Assembly: GCA_965199285.1 (NCBI GenBank)
Contig: OZ240687.1
Location: 1,488,001 to 1,552,000, forward strand
Direction: 5' to 3'
DNA: 64,000 bases
DNA from: CBDDGJ01 sp965199285
Lineage (GTDB): Bacteria; Pseudomonadota; Alphaproteobacteria; RS24
Numbering within the stretch: the first letter of the stretch is position 1; each line of letters opens with the position of its first letter. Both the position numbers and the translations under genes were made by a program. Shown here piece by piece: positions 33,661-43,698 of this stretch. The notes below the pieces were generated by a model. That model saw nothing but the letters and a program-made list of their open reading frames with translations, was not told the DNA's origin and did not search any database.

Positions 33661-33743
33661 GCCCGTCACACCCCTTGCACCAGAGCCATAAATGAATTAG
33701 AAAAAGACGGCTCAAAGGTTAAGTTAATAGAAAGGATGCGGCA

Positions 33744-34706
33744 ATGGCACGTAAAAAAATCGCTCTTATTGGGGGCGGACAAATCGGTGGAACATTAGCA
33801 CATTTGGCAGGGCTAAAAGAGCTTGGCGATATTGTGATTTTCGATATTGTGGATGGTATTCCACAAGGCAAGGCGCTTGATTTGGCGCAAAGTTCACCGG
33901 TTAGTCATTTTGATGCGAAACTGGCCGGCACAAAATCTTATGCCGCGATTAAAGGCGCAGATGTGGTGATTGTCACCGCTGGGGTTCCGCGTAAACCAGG
34001 GATGAGCCGCGATGATTTATTGGAAATTAATCTGAAAGTCATGAAGCAAGTCGGCACCGGCATTAAAAAATATGCGCCCAAAGCCTTTGTGATTTGTATC
34101 ACCAACCCCTTAGATGCAATGGTCTGGGCGTTGCAAAAAGCCTCTGGCTTACCAAAAAATAAAGTGGTCGGCATGGCAGGGGTTTTGGATGCAGCGCGGT
34201 TTCGCTATTTTCTGGCAGAAGAATTTAAGGTTTCGGTCAAAGATGTCACCGCTTTCGTGTTGGGCGGGCATGGCGATACGATGGTTCCCTCTGTGCGCTA
34301 TTCGACTGTTGCCGGTATCCCCTTGCCGGATTTGGTGAAAATGAAATGGACAACCCAAAAGCGGATTGATGAGATTGTTCAGCGCACCCGTGATGGCGGG
34401 GCGGAAATTGTTGGCTTGCTCAAAACCGGTTCTGCCTTTTATGCGCCCGCCGCTTCAGCGATTGAAATGGCAGAAGCCTATGTCAAAGACCAAAAGCGGG
34501 TGCTGCCTTGTGCGGCTCACTTAAATGGTGAATATGGTCAAAAAGGGCTTTATGTCGGGGTTCCCACCGTGATTGGCGCAAAAGGTGTGGAGCAGATTGT
34601 CGAGATTAAACTTGACGCAAAAGAACGCGCCATGTTCAAAAAATCTGTGCAAGCGGTGAAGGGGCTACTTGCCGCTTGTAAAAAAATTGATCCATCTCTG
34701 AAATAG
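33744..34706 (+). CDS. mdh: malate dehydrogenase (NAD, LDH-like type)
   Basis: Oxidises malate to oxaloacetate in the TCA cycle. The 320-aa protein has the Rossmann motif IALIGGGQIGGTLAHL, substrate arginines in GVPRKPGMSRDDLL, ITNPLDAMVW and the catalytic His in VLGGHGDTMVP (near residue 178). It is of the LDH-like MDH group usual in alphaproteobacteria. An AAAGGATG ribosome-binding site precedes the ATG. It heads the TCA block, normally followed directly by sucC; here an MBL hydrolase gene is interposed. Confidence 0.96.
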   Translation: MARKKIALIGGGQIGGTLAHLAGLKELGDIVIFDIVDGIPQGKALDLAQSSPVSHFDAKLAGTKSYAAIKGADVVIVTAGVPRKPGMSRDDLLEINLKVMKQVGTGIKKYAPKAFVICITNPLDAMVWALQKASGLPKNKVVGMAGVLDAARFRYFLAEEFKVSVKDVTAFVLGGHGDTMVPSVRYSTVAGIPLPDLVKMKWTTQKRIDEIVQRTRDGGAEIVGLLKTGSAFYAPAASAIEMAEAYVKDQKRVLPCAAHLNGEYGQKGLYVGVPTVIGAKGVEQIVEIKLDAKERAMFKKSVQAVKGLLAACKKIDPSLK

Positions 34707-34736
34707 TAACAGGGACGGGCTGGAAAGGTTGCCATA

Positions 34737-35804
34737 ATGCATCGATTAGTGAAAGTCTTACTCGGTTTTATCTCGATTATCATAGTCGGGCTTGTCGTTC
34801 TTTTCAATTCGCAAACGGTACAAGATCGGGTTATTGCGGGTCTGCTGAAAGCGCGCTTTACGCAACCCTTACCTGAATTTGGCAAAGATGCGATTGATGT
34901 GGTGTTTTGCGGCACCGCCTCACCAATGGGCACTGGCCGCGCCCAACAATGTATAGCGATTTTTATCGGCGACAAGTTTTTTATTATTGATAGTGGGGCT
35001 GGTTCACCAGCTCTTATTCAGGCTTTGCGCTTGCCGACAGGGCGGTTGGATGCAGTGTTGCTGACCCATTTTCATTCTGACCATATTGCCGGCTTGGGCG
35101 ATTTGCATTTAGGCTCTTGGGTAAATGGGCGCGATGGCAAGCTGAAAGTCTATGGCGGGGCGGGTGTCGAGCAAGTGGTGGCGGGATTTAATATTGCCTA
35201 TGGTCATGATTATGGCTATCGCACCGCCCATCATGGCGAAGCGCTTTTGCCGTCTGCCTCTGCTGGATTAGATGCCCGCATTGTGCGCGCCGCACCGTCT
35301 GGCCTTACCCCATTTTATGATGAGGGTGGGATTAAGATTTCCGCCTTTATTGTGCCACATGCGCCGATTGAACCTGCCTATGGCTATCGGTTTGACTATC
35401 AGGGAAAATCTGTCGTGATTAGCGGCGATACGTCAAAAAGTGTAAACCTTGCCTATGCCGCAAGAGATAGCGATATTTTAATTCATGAAGTGTTGCAGCC
35501 AGAGCTTGTCTCCATATTTGCAAAGGTTTTGCAAGAGGCGGGGAGGACCTCTCTCTCGCAAATTCTAACCGATACGCTTGACTATCATACCTCACCTGCT
35601 GATGCGGCGGATATTGCAGGCCAAGCAAATGCCAAACATCTTGTCTTCACCCATTATGCGCCAGTGCCGGTGAACCGCTTATTTGAGACTTATTTCCGGC
35701 GCGGCGTAAAAGAGAATTTTGAAACTGGTGCTATTCTTGCAAAAGATGGCACATGGCTGCATTTGCCGCTTACGGGCGCGCTCGACATAAACCAATTAAA
35801 TTAA
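34737..35804 (+). CDS. membrane-anchored metallo-beta-lactamase-fold hydrolase
   Basis: A 355-aa protein with one N-terminal hydrophobic anchor (about residues 6-24, VLLGFISIIIVGLVVLF), then an MBL fold of the RNase Z/arylsulfatase-like type: VVFCGTASPMG, DSGAGSP, the metal motif THFHSDHIAGLGD (near 107-119), VVISGDTSKS (about 224) and the late VFTHYAP. The HxHxDH residues are intact, so hydrolytic activity is likely. The anchor predicts a periplasm-facing enzyme. The substrate is unknown. It sits 30 nt after mdh and 18 nt before sucC, so it is probably carried on the TCA transcript. Confidence 0.85.
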   Translation: MHRLVKVLLGFISIIIVGLVVLFNSQTVQDRVIAGLLKARFTQPLPEFGKDAIDVVFCGTASPMGTGRAQQCIAIFIGDKFFIIDSGAGSPALIQALRLPTGRLDAVLLTHFHSDHIAGLGDLHLGSWVNGRDGKLKVYGGAGVEQVVAGFNIAYGHDYGYRTAHHGEALLPSASAGLDARIVRAAPSGLTPFYDEGGIKISAFIVPHAPIEPAYGYRFDYQGKSVVISGDTSKSVNLAYAARDSDILIHEVLQPELVSIFAKVLQEAGRTSLSQILTDTLDYHTSPADAADIAGQANAKHLVFTHYAPVPVNRLFETYFRRGVKENFETGAILAKDGTWLHLPLTGALDINQLN

Positions 35805-35822
35805 TCATGATAGGAGATTGTG

Positions 35823-36992
35823 ATGAATATTCATGAATATCAGGCCAAGCAGGTTTTGGCGGGGTTTGGGGTTCCGGTGCCGCGCGGCGGGGTGGCGTTT
35901 ACGGTTGATGAGGCGGCGAAAATTGCCGAAGATTTGGGCGGACCTATATGGGTTGTGAAAGCGCAAATTCATGCTGGTGGGCGCGGTAAGGGCGGCGGCG
36001 TTAAGGTTGTAAAATCAATCGACGAGGTGCGGGCTGAGGCTGAACGCATGTTGGGGATGACATTAATCACCCATCAAACCGGCGTCGAAGGCCGCAAAGT
36101 CGGACGCATTTATGTTGAAGACGGCTCTGATATTGATAAGGAGTTTTACCTCTCGGCGCTGGTTGATCGGGCAAATTCGCGCATATCTTTTATCGCCTCA
36201 ACCGAAGGCGGTATGGATATTGAAGAGGTTGCCGCCAAAACGCCGGAAAAAATTCTCACCATAAGCATTGACCCTGCCTCTGGTATAAGCGGGCATCACT
36301 GTCGGCAAATTGCGTTTTCTTTGGGATTGGCTGGTGAGCAGGTCAAACAAGCCAGCACATTGGTGACGAATATTTATCAGGCCTTTGTCGAAAAAGATAT
36401 GTCATTGCTTGAGATTAACCCTTTAGTGGTCACCGGTGCGGGGGATTTGATTTGCCTTGATGCCAAGATTAATTTTGATAGCAATGCGCTTTATCGACAT
36501 GCCGATATTATTGAGCTGCGGGATTTGGAGGAAGAAGACCCGGCCGAGATTGAAGCCTCAAAATATGATCTCAATTATATCAAGCTGGATGGGCAAATTG
36601 GCTGCATGGTCAATGGCGCGGGGCTGGCGATGGCGACGATGGATATTATTAAACTTTACGGCTCTGAACCAGCAAATTTTCTCGATGTTGGCGGCGGCGC
36701 GACCAAAGATAAAATCACCGAAGCCTTTAAGATTATTTTATCAGATGAAAATGTAGAAGGTATTCTCGTCAATATTTTTGGTGGTATTATGCGCTGTGAT
36801 ATTGTTGCCGAAGGCGTGGTTGCGGCGGCGAAAGAAACCGCCTTATCCGTGCCTTTAGTGGTGCGGCTTGAGGGCACTAATGTCGAACAGGGAAAAGAGA
36901 TAATGGAACAATCCGGCCTGCCGATTATTGCGGCGGATAATCTCGATGATGCGGCGCAAAAAATCGTTGCTGCGGTGAAAGGAGCTGCTTAA
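35823..36992 (+). CDS. sucC: succinyl-CoA synthetase, beta subunit
   Basis: ATP-grasp subunit of succinyl-CoA synthetase. The 389-aa protein has MNIHEYQAKQVLAGFGVPVP, KAQIHAGGRGKGGGVKV and the C-terminal flavodoxin-like domain (FLDVGGGATKDKITEAF, NIFGGIMRCDIVAEG). The ATG at 35823 follows AGGAG; a GTG three bases earlier is also in frame. Its stop codon directly abuts the sucD start. Confidence 0.97.
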   Translation: MNIHEYQAKQVLAGFGVPVPRGGVAFTVDEAAKIAEDLGGPIWVVKAQIHAGGRGKGGGVKVVKSIDEVRAEAERMLGMTLITHQTGVEGRKVGRIYVEDGSDIDKEFYLSALVDRANSRISFIASTEGGMDIEEVAAKTPEKILTISIDPASGISGHHCRQIAFSLGLAGEQVKQASTLVTNIYQAFVEKDMSLLEINPLVVTGAGDLICLDAKINFDSNALYRHADIIELRDLEEEDPAEIEASKYDLNYIKLDGQIGCMVNGAGLAMATMDIIKLYGSEPANFLDVGGGATKDKITEAFKIILSDENVEGILVNIFGGIMRCDIVAEGVVAAAKETALSVPLVVRLEGTNVEQGKEIMEQSGLPIIAADNLDDAAQKIVAAVKGAA

Positions 36993-37868
36993 ATGTCTGT
37001 CTTGGTCAATAAAAATACAAAAGTCATTTGTCAGGGGTTTACCGGCGCGCAAGGCACATTTCATTCTGAACAAGCGATCGCCTATGGCACCAAAATGGTT
37101 GGCGGAGTCACGCCAGGACGAGGCGGCAGCACGCATCTCGATTTGCCGGTCTTTGATACGGTCGCAGATGCGGTTGAAACAACCGGTGCGACTGCCAGCG
37201 CCATTTATGTGCCACCGCCTTTTGCGGCGGATGCAATTTTAGAAGCGATTGAAGCAGGCATTGAGCTTGCGGTTTGTATCACGGAAGGCATTCCGGTTTT
37301 GGATATGGTCAAGGTCAAGCGCGCCCTTAAGGGTTCAAATACGCGTTTGGTTGGGCCAAATTGCCCTGGTGTCATCACGCCGGATGAATGCAAGATCGGG
37401 ATTATGCCAGGGCATATTCATCGCCGCGGCTCGGTGGGGATTGTCTCACGCTCCGGCACGCTCACCTATGAAGCGGTGGCGCAAACCACTGCCGCCGGCT
37501 TAGGGCAATCCACCTGTATCGGGATTGGTGGTGACCCTGTAAATGGCACAAATTTTATTGATTGTCTGGATATGTTTCTTGGCGATGATGAAACCGAAAG
37601 CATTATCATGATTGGTGAAATTGGTGGCGCGGCAGAAGAAGACGCGGCAGAGTTTCTAAAATCTTCAAAGGTGAAAAAGCCAATTGTTGGCTTTATCGCG
37701 GGTGTCACCGCCCCTCCCGGGCGGCGGATGGGGCATGCAGGCGCGATTATTTCTGGCGGTAAGGGCGGTGCGGAAGATAAGATGGAGGCGATGCGCGCCG
37801 CCGATATTATGGTTTCTCCAACCCCGGCCGCATTGGGCAAAACACTGGTTGAATTGTTAAACTCATAA
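36993..37868 (+). CDS. sucD: succinyl-CoA synthetase, alpha subunit
   Basis: CoA-binding, phospho-histidine subunit of succinyl-CoA synthetase. The 291-aa protein has QGFTGAQGTFHSEQAIAYGT, GGVTPGRGG, GPNCPGVITP and the active-site His in GRRMGHAGAIISGG (near residue 247). It starts immediately after the sucC stop with no gap. sucA follows after a 67-nt gap. Confidence 0.97.
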   Translation: MSVLVNKNTKVICQGFTGAQGTFHSEQAIAYGTKMVGGVTPGRGGSTHLDLPVFDTVADAVETTGATASAIYVPPPFAADAILEAIEAGIELAVCITEGIPVLDMVKVKRALKGSNTRLVGPNCPGVITPDECKIGIMPGHIHRRGSVGIVSRSGTLTYEAVAQTTAAGLGQSTCIGIGGDPVNGTNFIDCLDMFLGDDETESIIMIGEIGGAAEEDAAEFLKSSKVKKPIVGFIAGVTAPPGRRMGHAGAIISGGKGGAEDKMEAMRAADIMVSPTPAALGKTLVELLNS

Positions 37869-37935
37869 TAATTAAATAGGGTGCAGATTTGTCGTTTGGG
37901 TGTATACTATAAGTGATTCAAAAAAGGCGATGCTC

Positions 37936-40935
37936 ATGTCTGAAGATGATAATAACTCCCTGCCGCTTTCTATCGATGATGGTTTATTTGATGGCGCAAA
38001 CGCCCTTTATCTTGAACAACAACTCGCCCGCTGGCAGAAAAACCCCAGCAGCGCAAGCAAAGATTGGCAAGATTTTTTTGCGCAAATGAGTAAAGAGGGC
38101 GTGCGTGCGCAACAGCCCTCATGGCAAAGAGATGACTGGCCGCCTATTGCTAATGGTGATCTCACCGCAGCACTAGATGGTAATTGGGGGGACACGGAAA
38201 ATGTTGCCGAACATGCGCTGGCGCAAAAAGTTTCCGCGCATTTCAATTTAGATGATAGTGCGGCGTTGCGCGCTGCCACGCTTGATAGCATTCGGGCGAT
38301 TATGATGATCCGCGCTTATCGCTTTCGCGGCCATTTGGCAGCAGACCTTGACCCGCTAAAATTAGAACCCCCCGGCTCTCACCCTGAATTAGAGCCAGAA
38401 AGCTATGGTTTCACGCCTGATGATTATGATCGCCCGATTTTTATCGACCATGTATTGGGGTTGGAGACCGCGACAATTCGCGAGATTATTGACATTTTGC
38501 GGCGCACATATTGCGGCACATTTGCGGTTGAGTTTATGCATATTTCTGACCCGGAAGAAAAAGCATGGTTGCAAGAGCGGTTTGAAGGGGCGGATAAGGA
38601 AATCCACTTCACCGCTGAGGGCAAAAAGGCGATTTTCCATAAGCTGGTTGAAACCGAAGGGCTGGAGCGATTTTTAGATGTCAAATATACTGGTACCAAA
38701 CGCTTTGGGCTGGATGGGGGTGAGGCAATGGTTCCCGCGCTTGAGCAAATTATCAAGCGCGGCGGCAATCTTGGCGTGAAAGAGATTATTCTTGGCATGC
38801 CGCATCGCGGCCGCTTAAATGTGCTCACCAATGTTATGGGCAAACCCTTCCGCGCTTTGTTTCACGAGTTTAAGGGCGGTTCGGCAAATCCTGATGATGT
38901 TGAAGGTTCCGGCGATGTGAAATATCATCTTGGTACGTCATCTGATAGAGCCTTTGATAATAATATGGTGCATTTATCACTAACCCCAAACCCCTCGCAT
39001 TTGGAGGCTGTTGATCCGGTTGTGCTTGGCAAGGCGCGCGCCAAGCAAGACCAATATGATGACAGCCCTGACCCGCATGCCTTGCCAGACCGCAGCACGG
39101 TGATTCCGCTTTTGCTGCATGGTGATGCCGCTTTTGCCGGGCAAGGCATTGTCGCTGAATGTTTTGGCTTGTCTGGTTTGAAAGGGCATAAGGCGGGCGG
39201 TTCGATTCATTTTATTGTTAATAATCAGATTGGCTTTACCACCTATCCGCGCTATTCGCGTAGCTCGCCCTATCCTAGTGATGTCGCGAAAATGGTTGAA
39301 GCGCCGATTTTCCATGTCAATGGCGATGATCCGGAAGCGGTTGTGCAAGCGGCAAAAATCGCCACTGAGTTTCGCCAGAAATTTCTAAAGCCAGTGGTGA
39401 TTGATATGTTCTGTTATCGCCGCTTTGGCCATAATGAGGGCGATGAACCGGCCTTCACGCAACCGCTTATGTATAAAGCCATTCGCGCCCATGAGACCGT
39501 CACCAAAACCTATGGCGACCGGCTGGTTGCCGAAGGGGTGATGACCCGCGAAGAAGTGGATGCAACAACCGGTCAATATCGGGCGATGATGGAAGAAGAA
39601 TTTGCCGCCGCCGATGAGTTTAAGCCGGATAGAGCCGATTGGCTGGATGGCCGCTGGGCGGGGCTTGGTAAAATGTCGGGCGAATATAAGGCGGGTGAAA
39701 CAGGGGTGGATGAAACTCTATTGCAAGAGATTGGGGTCAGCCTCACCACCCCGCCAGAGGGGTTTCAGCTGCATCGCGCGCTGGTGCGGCAATTAAACGC
39801 CAAAAAAACCATGTTCGAAACCGGCGAAGGCTTTGATTGGGCAACAGCCGAAGCGCTGGCATTTGGGTCGCTATTGCGGCAAGGTCATGGCGTGCGCCTA
39901 TCGGGGCAGGATTGCGAGCGCGGTACGTTTTCGCAGCGCCATAGCGTGCTTATCGATCAGGAAACCGAAAAACGCTATAAGCCCTTATGCAATTTAAGCG
40001 ACAACCAAGCCCGCTTTGAGGTGATTAACTCAATGCTATCTGAAGAAGCGGTTTTGGGGTTTGAATATGGCTATTCGCTGGCGGAGCCAAATGCGCTGGT
40101 CTTGTGGGAAGCGCAATTTGGTGATTTTGCCAATGGCGCGCAAGTGATTATCGACCAATTTATTTCTTCATCCGAAAATAAATGGCTGCGGATGTCTGGT
40201 CTGGTTTTATTGCTGCCGCATGGTTATGAGGGGCAAGGGCCAGAACATAGCTCGGCGCGGCTTGAGCGTTATTTGCAGCTTTGCGCGGAAAATAATATGA
40301 TTGTCGCAAATTGCACAACGCCTGCCAATTATTTCCATGTTTTGCGCCGCCAGCTTATTCGCGATTATCGAAAACCCCTTATTTTGATGACCCCGAAATC
40401 CTTATTGCGGCACAAAAAAGCCGTCTCGCCACTTGCCGATATGAGCCAAGGCTCAACCTTTCATCGCATTTTATGGGATGATGAAGATTGTCGGCATGAA
40501 GACCGGCAAGGCGTGCTTCAGCCGCCTGAAAAAATCCGCCGCATTATTTTTTGTAGCGGCAAGGTTTATTATGATTTGCTCGAAGCGCGCGCCGCCCGTA
40601 TAGAGGCAGGCGAAAAGCTGGATGATGTTTATCTATTGCGCATCGAACAGCTTTATCCTATGCCCAAAAAGGCGCTCTTAAAAATGCTGGCGAAGTTCAA
40701 ACAGGCGGAAATGGTGTGGTGTCAGGAAGAGCCGAAAAATATGGGGGCGTGGCATTATATTGCGCCAGAATTTGAAGAGATATTGGATGAGCTTGAGGCA
40801 AAATATAGGCGGGTATCTTATACCGGACGGGCGGCATCTGCCTCAACCGCAACCGGACTTTTAAGCCGCCACAATAAAGAACGAGACGCGTTTTTAGAAG
40901 ACGCGCTTGTGAATGATTATAAATGGAGTAAGTGA
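37936..40935 (+). CDS. sucA: 2-oxoglutarate dehydrogenase E1 component
   Basis: Thiamine-diphosphate-dependent decarboxylase of the 2-oxoglutarate dehydrogenase complex. It is about 999 aa from the ATG at 37936, chosen for its spacing from AAAAAGG at 37921-37927; an ATG two codons upstream and a further in-frame extension are possible. Domains: N-terminal segment with ALYLEQQLARWQKNP, MIRAYRFRGHLAADLDPL, GMPHRGRLNVL, the ThDP/Mg region VAECFGLSGLKGHKAGG...NNQIGFTT, YRRFGHNEGDEPAFTQP and the C-terminal GQGPEHSSARLERYLQL. Coupled to sucB by a TGATG junction. Confidence 0.97.
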   Translation: MSEDDNNSLPLSIDDGLFDGANALYLEQQLARWQKNPSSASKDWQDFFAQMSKEGVRAQQPSWQRDDWPPIANGDLTAALDGNWGDTENVAEHALAQKVSAHFNLDDSAALRAATLDSIRAIMMIRAYRFRGHLAADLDPLKLEPPGSHPELEPESYGFTPDDYDRPIFIDHVLGLETATIREIIDILRRTYCGTFAVEFMHISDPEEKAWLQERFEGADKEIHFTAEGKKAIFHKLVETEGLERFLDVKYTGTKRFGLDGGEAMVPALEQIIKRGGNLGVKEIILGMPHRGRLNVLTNVMGKPFRALFHEFKGGSANPDDVEGSGDVKYHLGTSSDRAFDNNMVHLSLTPNPSHLEAVDPVVLGKARAKQDQYDDSPDPHALPDRSTVIPLLLHGDAAFAGQGIVAECFGLSGLKGHKAGGSIHFIVNNQIGFTTYPRYSRSSPYPSDVAKMVEAPIFHVNGDDPEAVVQAAKIATEFRQKFLKPVVIDMFCYRRFGHNEGDEPAFTQPLMYKAIRAHETVTKTYGDRLVAEGVMTREEVDATTGQYRAMMEEEFAAADEFKPDRADWLDGRWAGLGKMSGEYKAGETGVDETLLQEIGVSLTTPPEGFQLHRALVRQLNAKKTMFETGEGFDWATAEALAFGSLLRQGHGVRLSGQDCERGTFSQRHSVLIDQETEKRYKPLCNLSDNQARFEVINSMLSEEAVLGFEYGYSLAEPNALVLWEAQFGDFANGAQVIIDQFISSSENKWLRMSGLVLLLPHGYEGQGPEHSSARLERYLQLCAENNMIVANCTTPANYFHVLRRQLIRDYRKPLILMTPKSLLRHKKAVSPLADMSQGSTFHRILWDDEDCRHEDRQGVLQPPEKIRRIIFCSGKVYYDLLEARAARIEAGEKLDDVYLLRIEQLYPMPKKALLKMLAKFKQAEMVWCQEEPKNMGAWHYIAPEFEEILDELEAKYRRVSYTGRAASASTATGLLSRHNKERDAFLEDALVNDYKWSK

Positions 40936-42173
40936 TGAGTGTAGAAATTCGTGTCCCCGCCTTAGGCGAGTCAATTACCGAAGCAACTGTCGCGCAATGG
41001 TATAAGCAACCCGGTGAGGCTATCGCGCTGGATGAACCGCTTTGCGAATTAGAAACCGATAAAGTGTCCATCGAAGTGCCCGCCAGTTCGGCAGGGGTTT
41101 TGCAAGATGTGTTGGCCGAACAAGGCGCAACGGTTGAGGTTGGGGCTTTGCTTGGCAATATTGCTGAAGGCGAGGGGCAAGCCTCCCCCCAAAAAGAAGC
41201 ACCCCCAAAAGCTGAGGCGCAAACGCCTGCCCCCCAAAAGCCAGAAGCACCCGCGCCCGAAAAATCAGCACCAGAAAAATCAGAAGGCGAAAAACTGGCG
41301 CCCTCCGTCCAGCGCCTTATCAGCGAACATAATCTGGATGCCAGCCATATTACCGGTACGGGCAAAAATGGCCGTATCACCAAAGGTGATGTATTGGCGG
41401 CGCTTGAAAATCCACCTCTCCCTGCCCCCCCTGCTGCACCGATTGCGCCAGCGCAACAGGCGGGCGACCAATCGGCGCGGGAAGAACGTGTTAAAATGAC
41501 GCGCCTGCGGCAGACGATTGCGCGGCGCTTGAAAGAGTCGCAAAATACCGCCGCCATGCTGACCACATTTAATGAAGTTGATATGAGCGCCCTTATGCAG
41601 TTGCGGCGCGAATATAAAGAGGTTTTCGAAAAGAAATATGCGGCAAAACTTGGCTTTATGAGTTTTTTCGTCAAAGCGTGCGTTTCTGCTTTGCATGACA
41701 TTCCGGCCGTGAATGCGGAAATTTCTGGCGATGAGATTATCTATAAAAACTATGTCAATATGGGGGTTGCGGTTGGCACCGAGCGCGGGCTTGTTGTGCC
41801 GGTGGTGCGCGATGTGCAAAGCATGGGCTTTGCCCAGATTGAAATGGCGATTGCGGATTTGGGTAAATCCGCCCGCGATGGCAAATTGGCGATTGATGAT
41901 TTACAAGGCGGCACATTTACAATTTCTAATGGCGGGGTTTATGGCTCGCTTATGTCGACACCGATTCTCAACCAGCCACAATCTGGCATATTGGGGATGC
42001 ATAAAATTCAAGACCGCCCGATTGTGGTGGATGGTGAAATTGCCATTCGCCCGATGATGTATCTCGCTCTATCTTATGACCATCGGATTGTTGATGGCAA
42101 AGAGGCGGTGACATTTCTCGTCCGCGTGAAAGAGTGCTTGGAAAATCCTGAGCGGCTCTTATTAGATATTTAG
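40935..42173 (+). CDS. sucB: 2-oxoglutarate dehydrogenase E2 component (dihydrolipoyl succinyltransferase)
   Basis: The core acyltransferase of the complex. The 412-aa protein has one lipoyl domain (residues about 1-77, lipoylation Lys in ELETDKVSIEVPA), a Pro/Ala/Glu/Lys-rich flexible linker, a peripheral-subunit-binding domain (about 117-152, PSVQRLISEHNLDASHITGTGKNGRI) and the catalytic domain ending with the LSYDHRIVDGKEA motif. The ATG at 40935 shares one base with the sucA stop. Single lipoyl domain is normal for SucB. Confidence 0.97.
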   Translation: MSVEIRVPALGESITEATVAQWYKQPGEAIALDEPLCELETDKVSIEVPASSAGVLQDVLAEQGATVEVGALLGNIAEGEGQASPQKEAPPKAEAQTPAPQKPEAPAPEKSAPEKSEGEKLAPSVQRLISEHNLDASHITGTGKNGRITKGDVLAALENPPLPAPPAAPIAPAQQAGDQSAREERVKMTRLRQTIARRLKESQNTAAMLTTFNEVDMSALMQLRREYKEVFEKKYAAKLGFMSFFVKACVSALHDIPAVNAEISGDEIIYKNYVNMGVAVGTERGLVVPVVRDVQSMGFAQIEMAIADLGKSARDGKLAIDDLQGGTFTISNGGVYGSLMSTPILNQPQSGILGMHKIQDRPIVVDGEIAIRPMMYLALSYDHRIVDGKEAVTFLVRVKECLENPERLLLDI

Positions 42174-42184
42174 GAGCATAAATA

Positions 42185-43597
42185 ATGAGTGATGCCAAAA
42201 CAGATTTTGATGTGGTTGTGATCGGGGCTGGCCCTGGTGGTTATGTATGCGCCATTCGTGCCGCGCAGTTGGGGATGTCGGTTGCTTGTATTGATAAACG
42301 CGGCGCACCGGGCGGAACCTGCCTAAATGTTGGCTGTATTCCATCAAAAGCCTTGCTGCATGCGTCCGAACTTTATGATGAGCTTTCCCATGCGGAGGCG
42401 CTTGGCATCAAAGCGAAAGCAAGCCTTGATTTGGCGACTATGCAAAAATACAAAACCGAAGGGGTGGATGGCAATGTGCAGGGCATTGGCTTTTTATTTA
42501 AGAAAAATAAAATTGAAGAGATTAAGGGCGCGGCAAAAATCATCGCCGCAGGGCAAGTGGCGGTCGATTTGCTGGATGGGGGCAACCGCACCCTTGCGGC
42601 CAAACATATCATCATTGCAACCGGCTCGGAGGTAACGCCGCTGCCAGATGTTGAGATTGATGAAAAAATGATTGTCTCTTCCACCGGCGCGCTGGATTTT
42701 ACCAAAGTGCCAAAACATTTAATCGTGGTGGGCGCGGGCATTATCGGCTTAGAGCTTGGCTCGGTGTGGCGACGCTTGGGCGCGGAGGTGACAGTGGTAG
42801 AGTTTCTTGACCGCATCACACCGGGGATGGATGCAGATATGGCAAAAGCCTTTCAACGCAGCTTAAAAAAACAGGGGCTGACATTTAAGCTTGGGTATAA
42901 AGTAACAGCCATAAAAACCACAAAGACAATGGCGAAGGTGAGCCTTATAAAATCTGATGAGAGCGGCGCGGAAGACATTATCGAGGCGGATAAGGTTCTG
43001 GTGGCGATTGGGCGGCGGCCTCATACTGATGGTTTGGGATTGGCGGATATTGGCGTTGCCACTGATGCAGCAGGGCGGATTGAGATTGACGCAAATTTCA
43101 AAACCAATATTGATGGCATTTATGCGATTGGTGATGTTGTCAAAGGCGCGATGCTTGCCCATAAGGCAGAAGAAGAAGGCGTTGCTTTGGCTGAAAAACT
43201 AGCAGGCGGGGCGGGGCATGTTGACCATGATATTATCCCCTCTGTGGTTTATACCAATCCGGAAGTCGCTTGGGTCGGCAAAAATGAAGAAGAGTTAAAG
43301 GCCGAAGGGATTGACTATAAAGCCGGGCAGTTTCCGTTTATGGCGAATGGCCGTGCGAAGGTGAATCACGCCACAGATGGGTTTGTGAAAGTGCTGGCAT
43401 GCGCCACAACCGACCGCGTTTTGGGCGTGCATATTATGGGACCTAATGCCGGCGATATGGTGGCCGAAGCCGCGGTTGCGATGACCTTTAACGCCAGCGC
43501 CGAAGATATGGCGCGGATTTGCCACGCCCACCCCACCTATTCGGAAGCGGTGAAAGAAGCAGCGCTGGCGGTTGATAATCGCGCCCTTCATATGTAA
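42185..43597 (+). CDS. lpd: dihydrolipoyl dehydrogenase (E3)
   Basis: FAD-dependent enzyme that reoxidises the lipoyl groups of E2. The 470-aa protein has VVIGAGPGGYVCAIRAAQLG, the redox-active disulfide in GGTCLNVGCIPSKALLH (about Cys 46 and Cys 51), the NAD-binding VVGAGIIGLELGSVW, and the C-terminal HAHPTYSEAVKEAAL with the catalytic His. An AGGAG ribosome-binding sequence precedes it. Last gene of the TCA block. Confidence 0.97.
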   Translation: MSDAKTDFDVVVIGAGPGGYVCAIRAAQLGMSVACIDKRGAPGGTCLNVGCIPSKALLHASELYDELSHAEALGIKAKASLDLATMQKYKTEGVDGNVQGIGFLFKKNKIEEIKGAAKIIAAGQVAVDLLDGGNRTLAAKHIIIATGSEVTPLPDVEIDEKMIVSSTGALDFTKVPKHLIVVGAGIIGLELGSVWRRLGAEVTVVEFLDRITPGMDADMAKAFQRSLKKQGLTFKLGYKVTAIKTTKTMAKVSLIKSDESGAEDIIEADKVLVAIGRRPHTDGLGLADIGVATDAAGRIEIDANFKTNIDGIYAIGDVVKGAMLAHKAEEEGVALAEKLAGGAGHVDHDIIPSVVYTNPEVAWVGKNEEELKAEGIDYKAGQFPFMANGRAKVNHATDGFVKVLACATTDRVLGVHIMGPNAGDMVAEAAVAMTFNASAEDMARICHAHPTYSEAVKEAALAVDNRALHM

Positions 43598-43698
43598 TTG
43601 TTTTTGCTTAGATTTTTATTTTTTCTTGGTTTTTGAATATATATGGGTATAATAATTTTATATATATGTGTATGTATATGCAGATAGATGAGTGTAAA

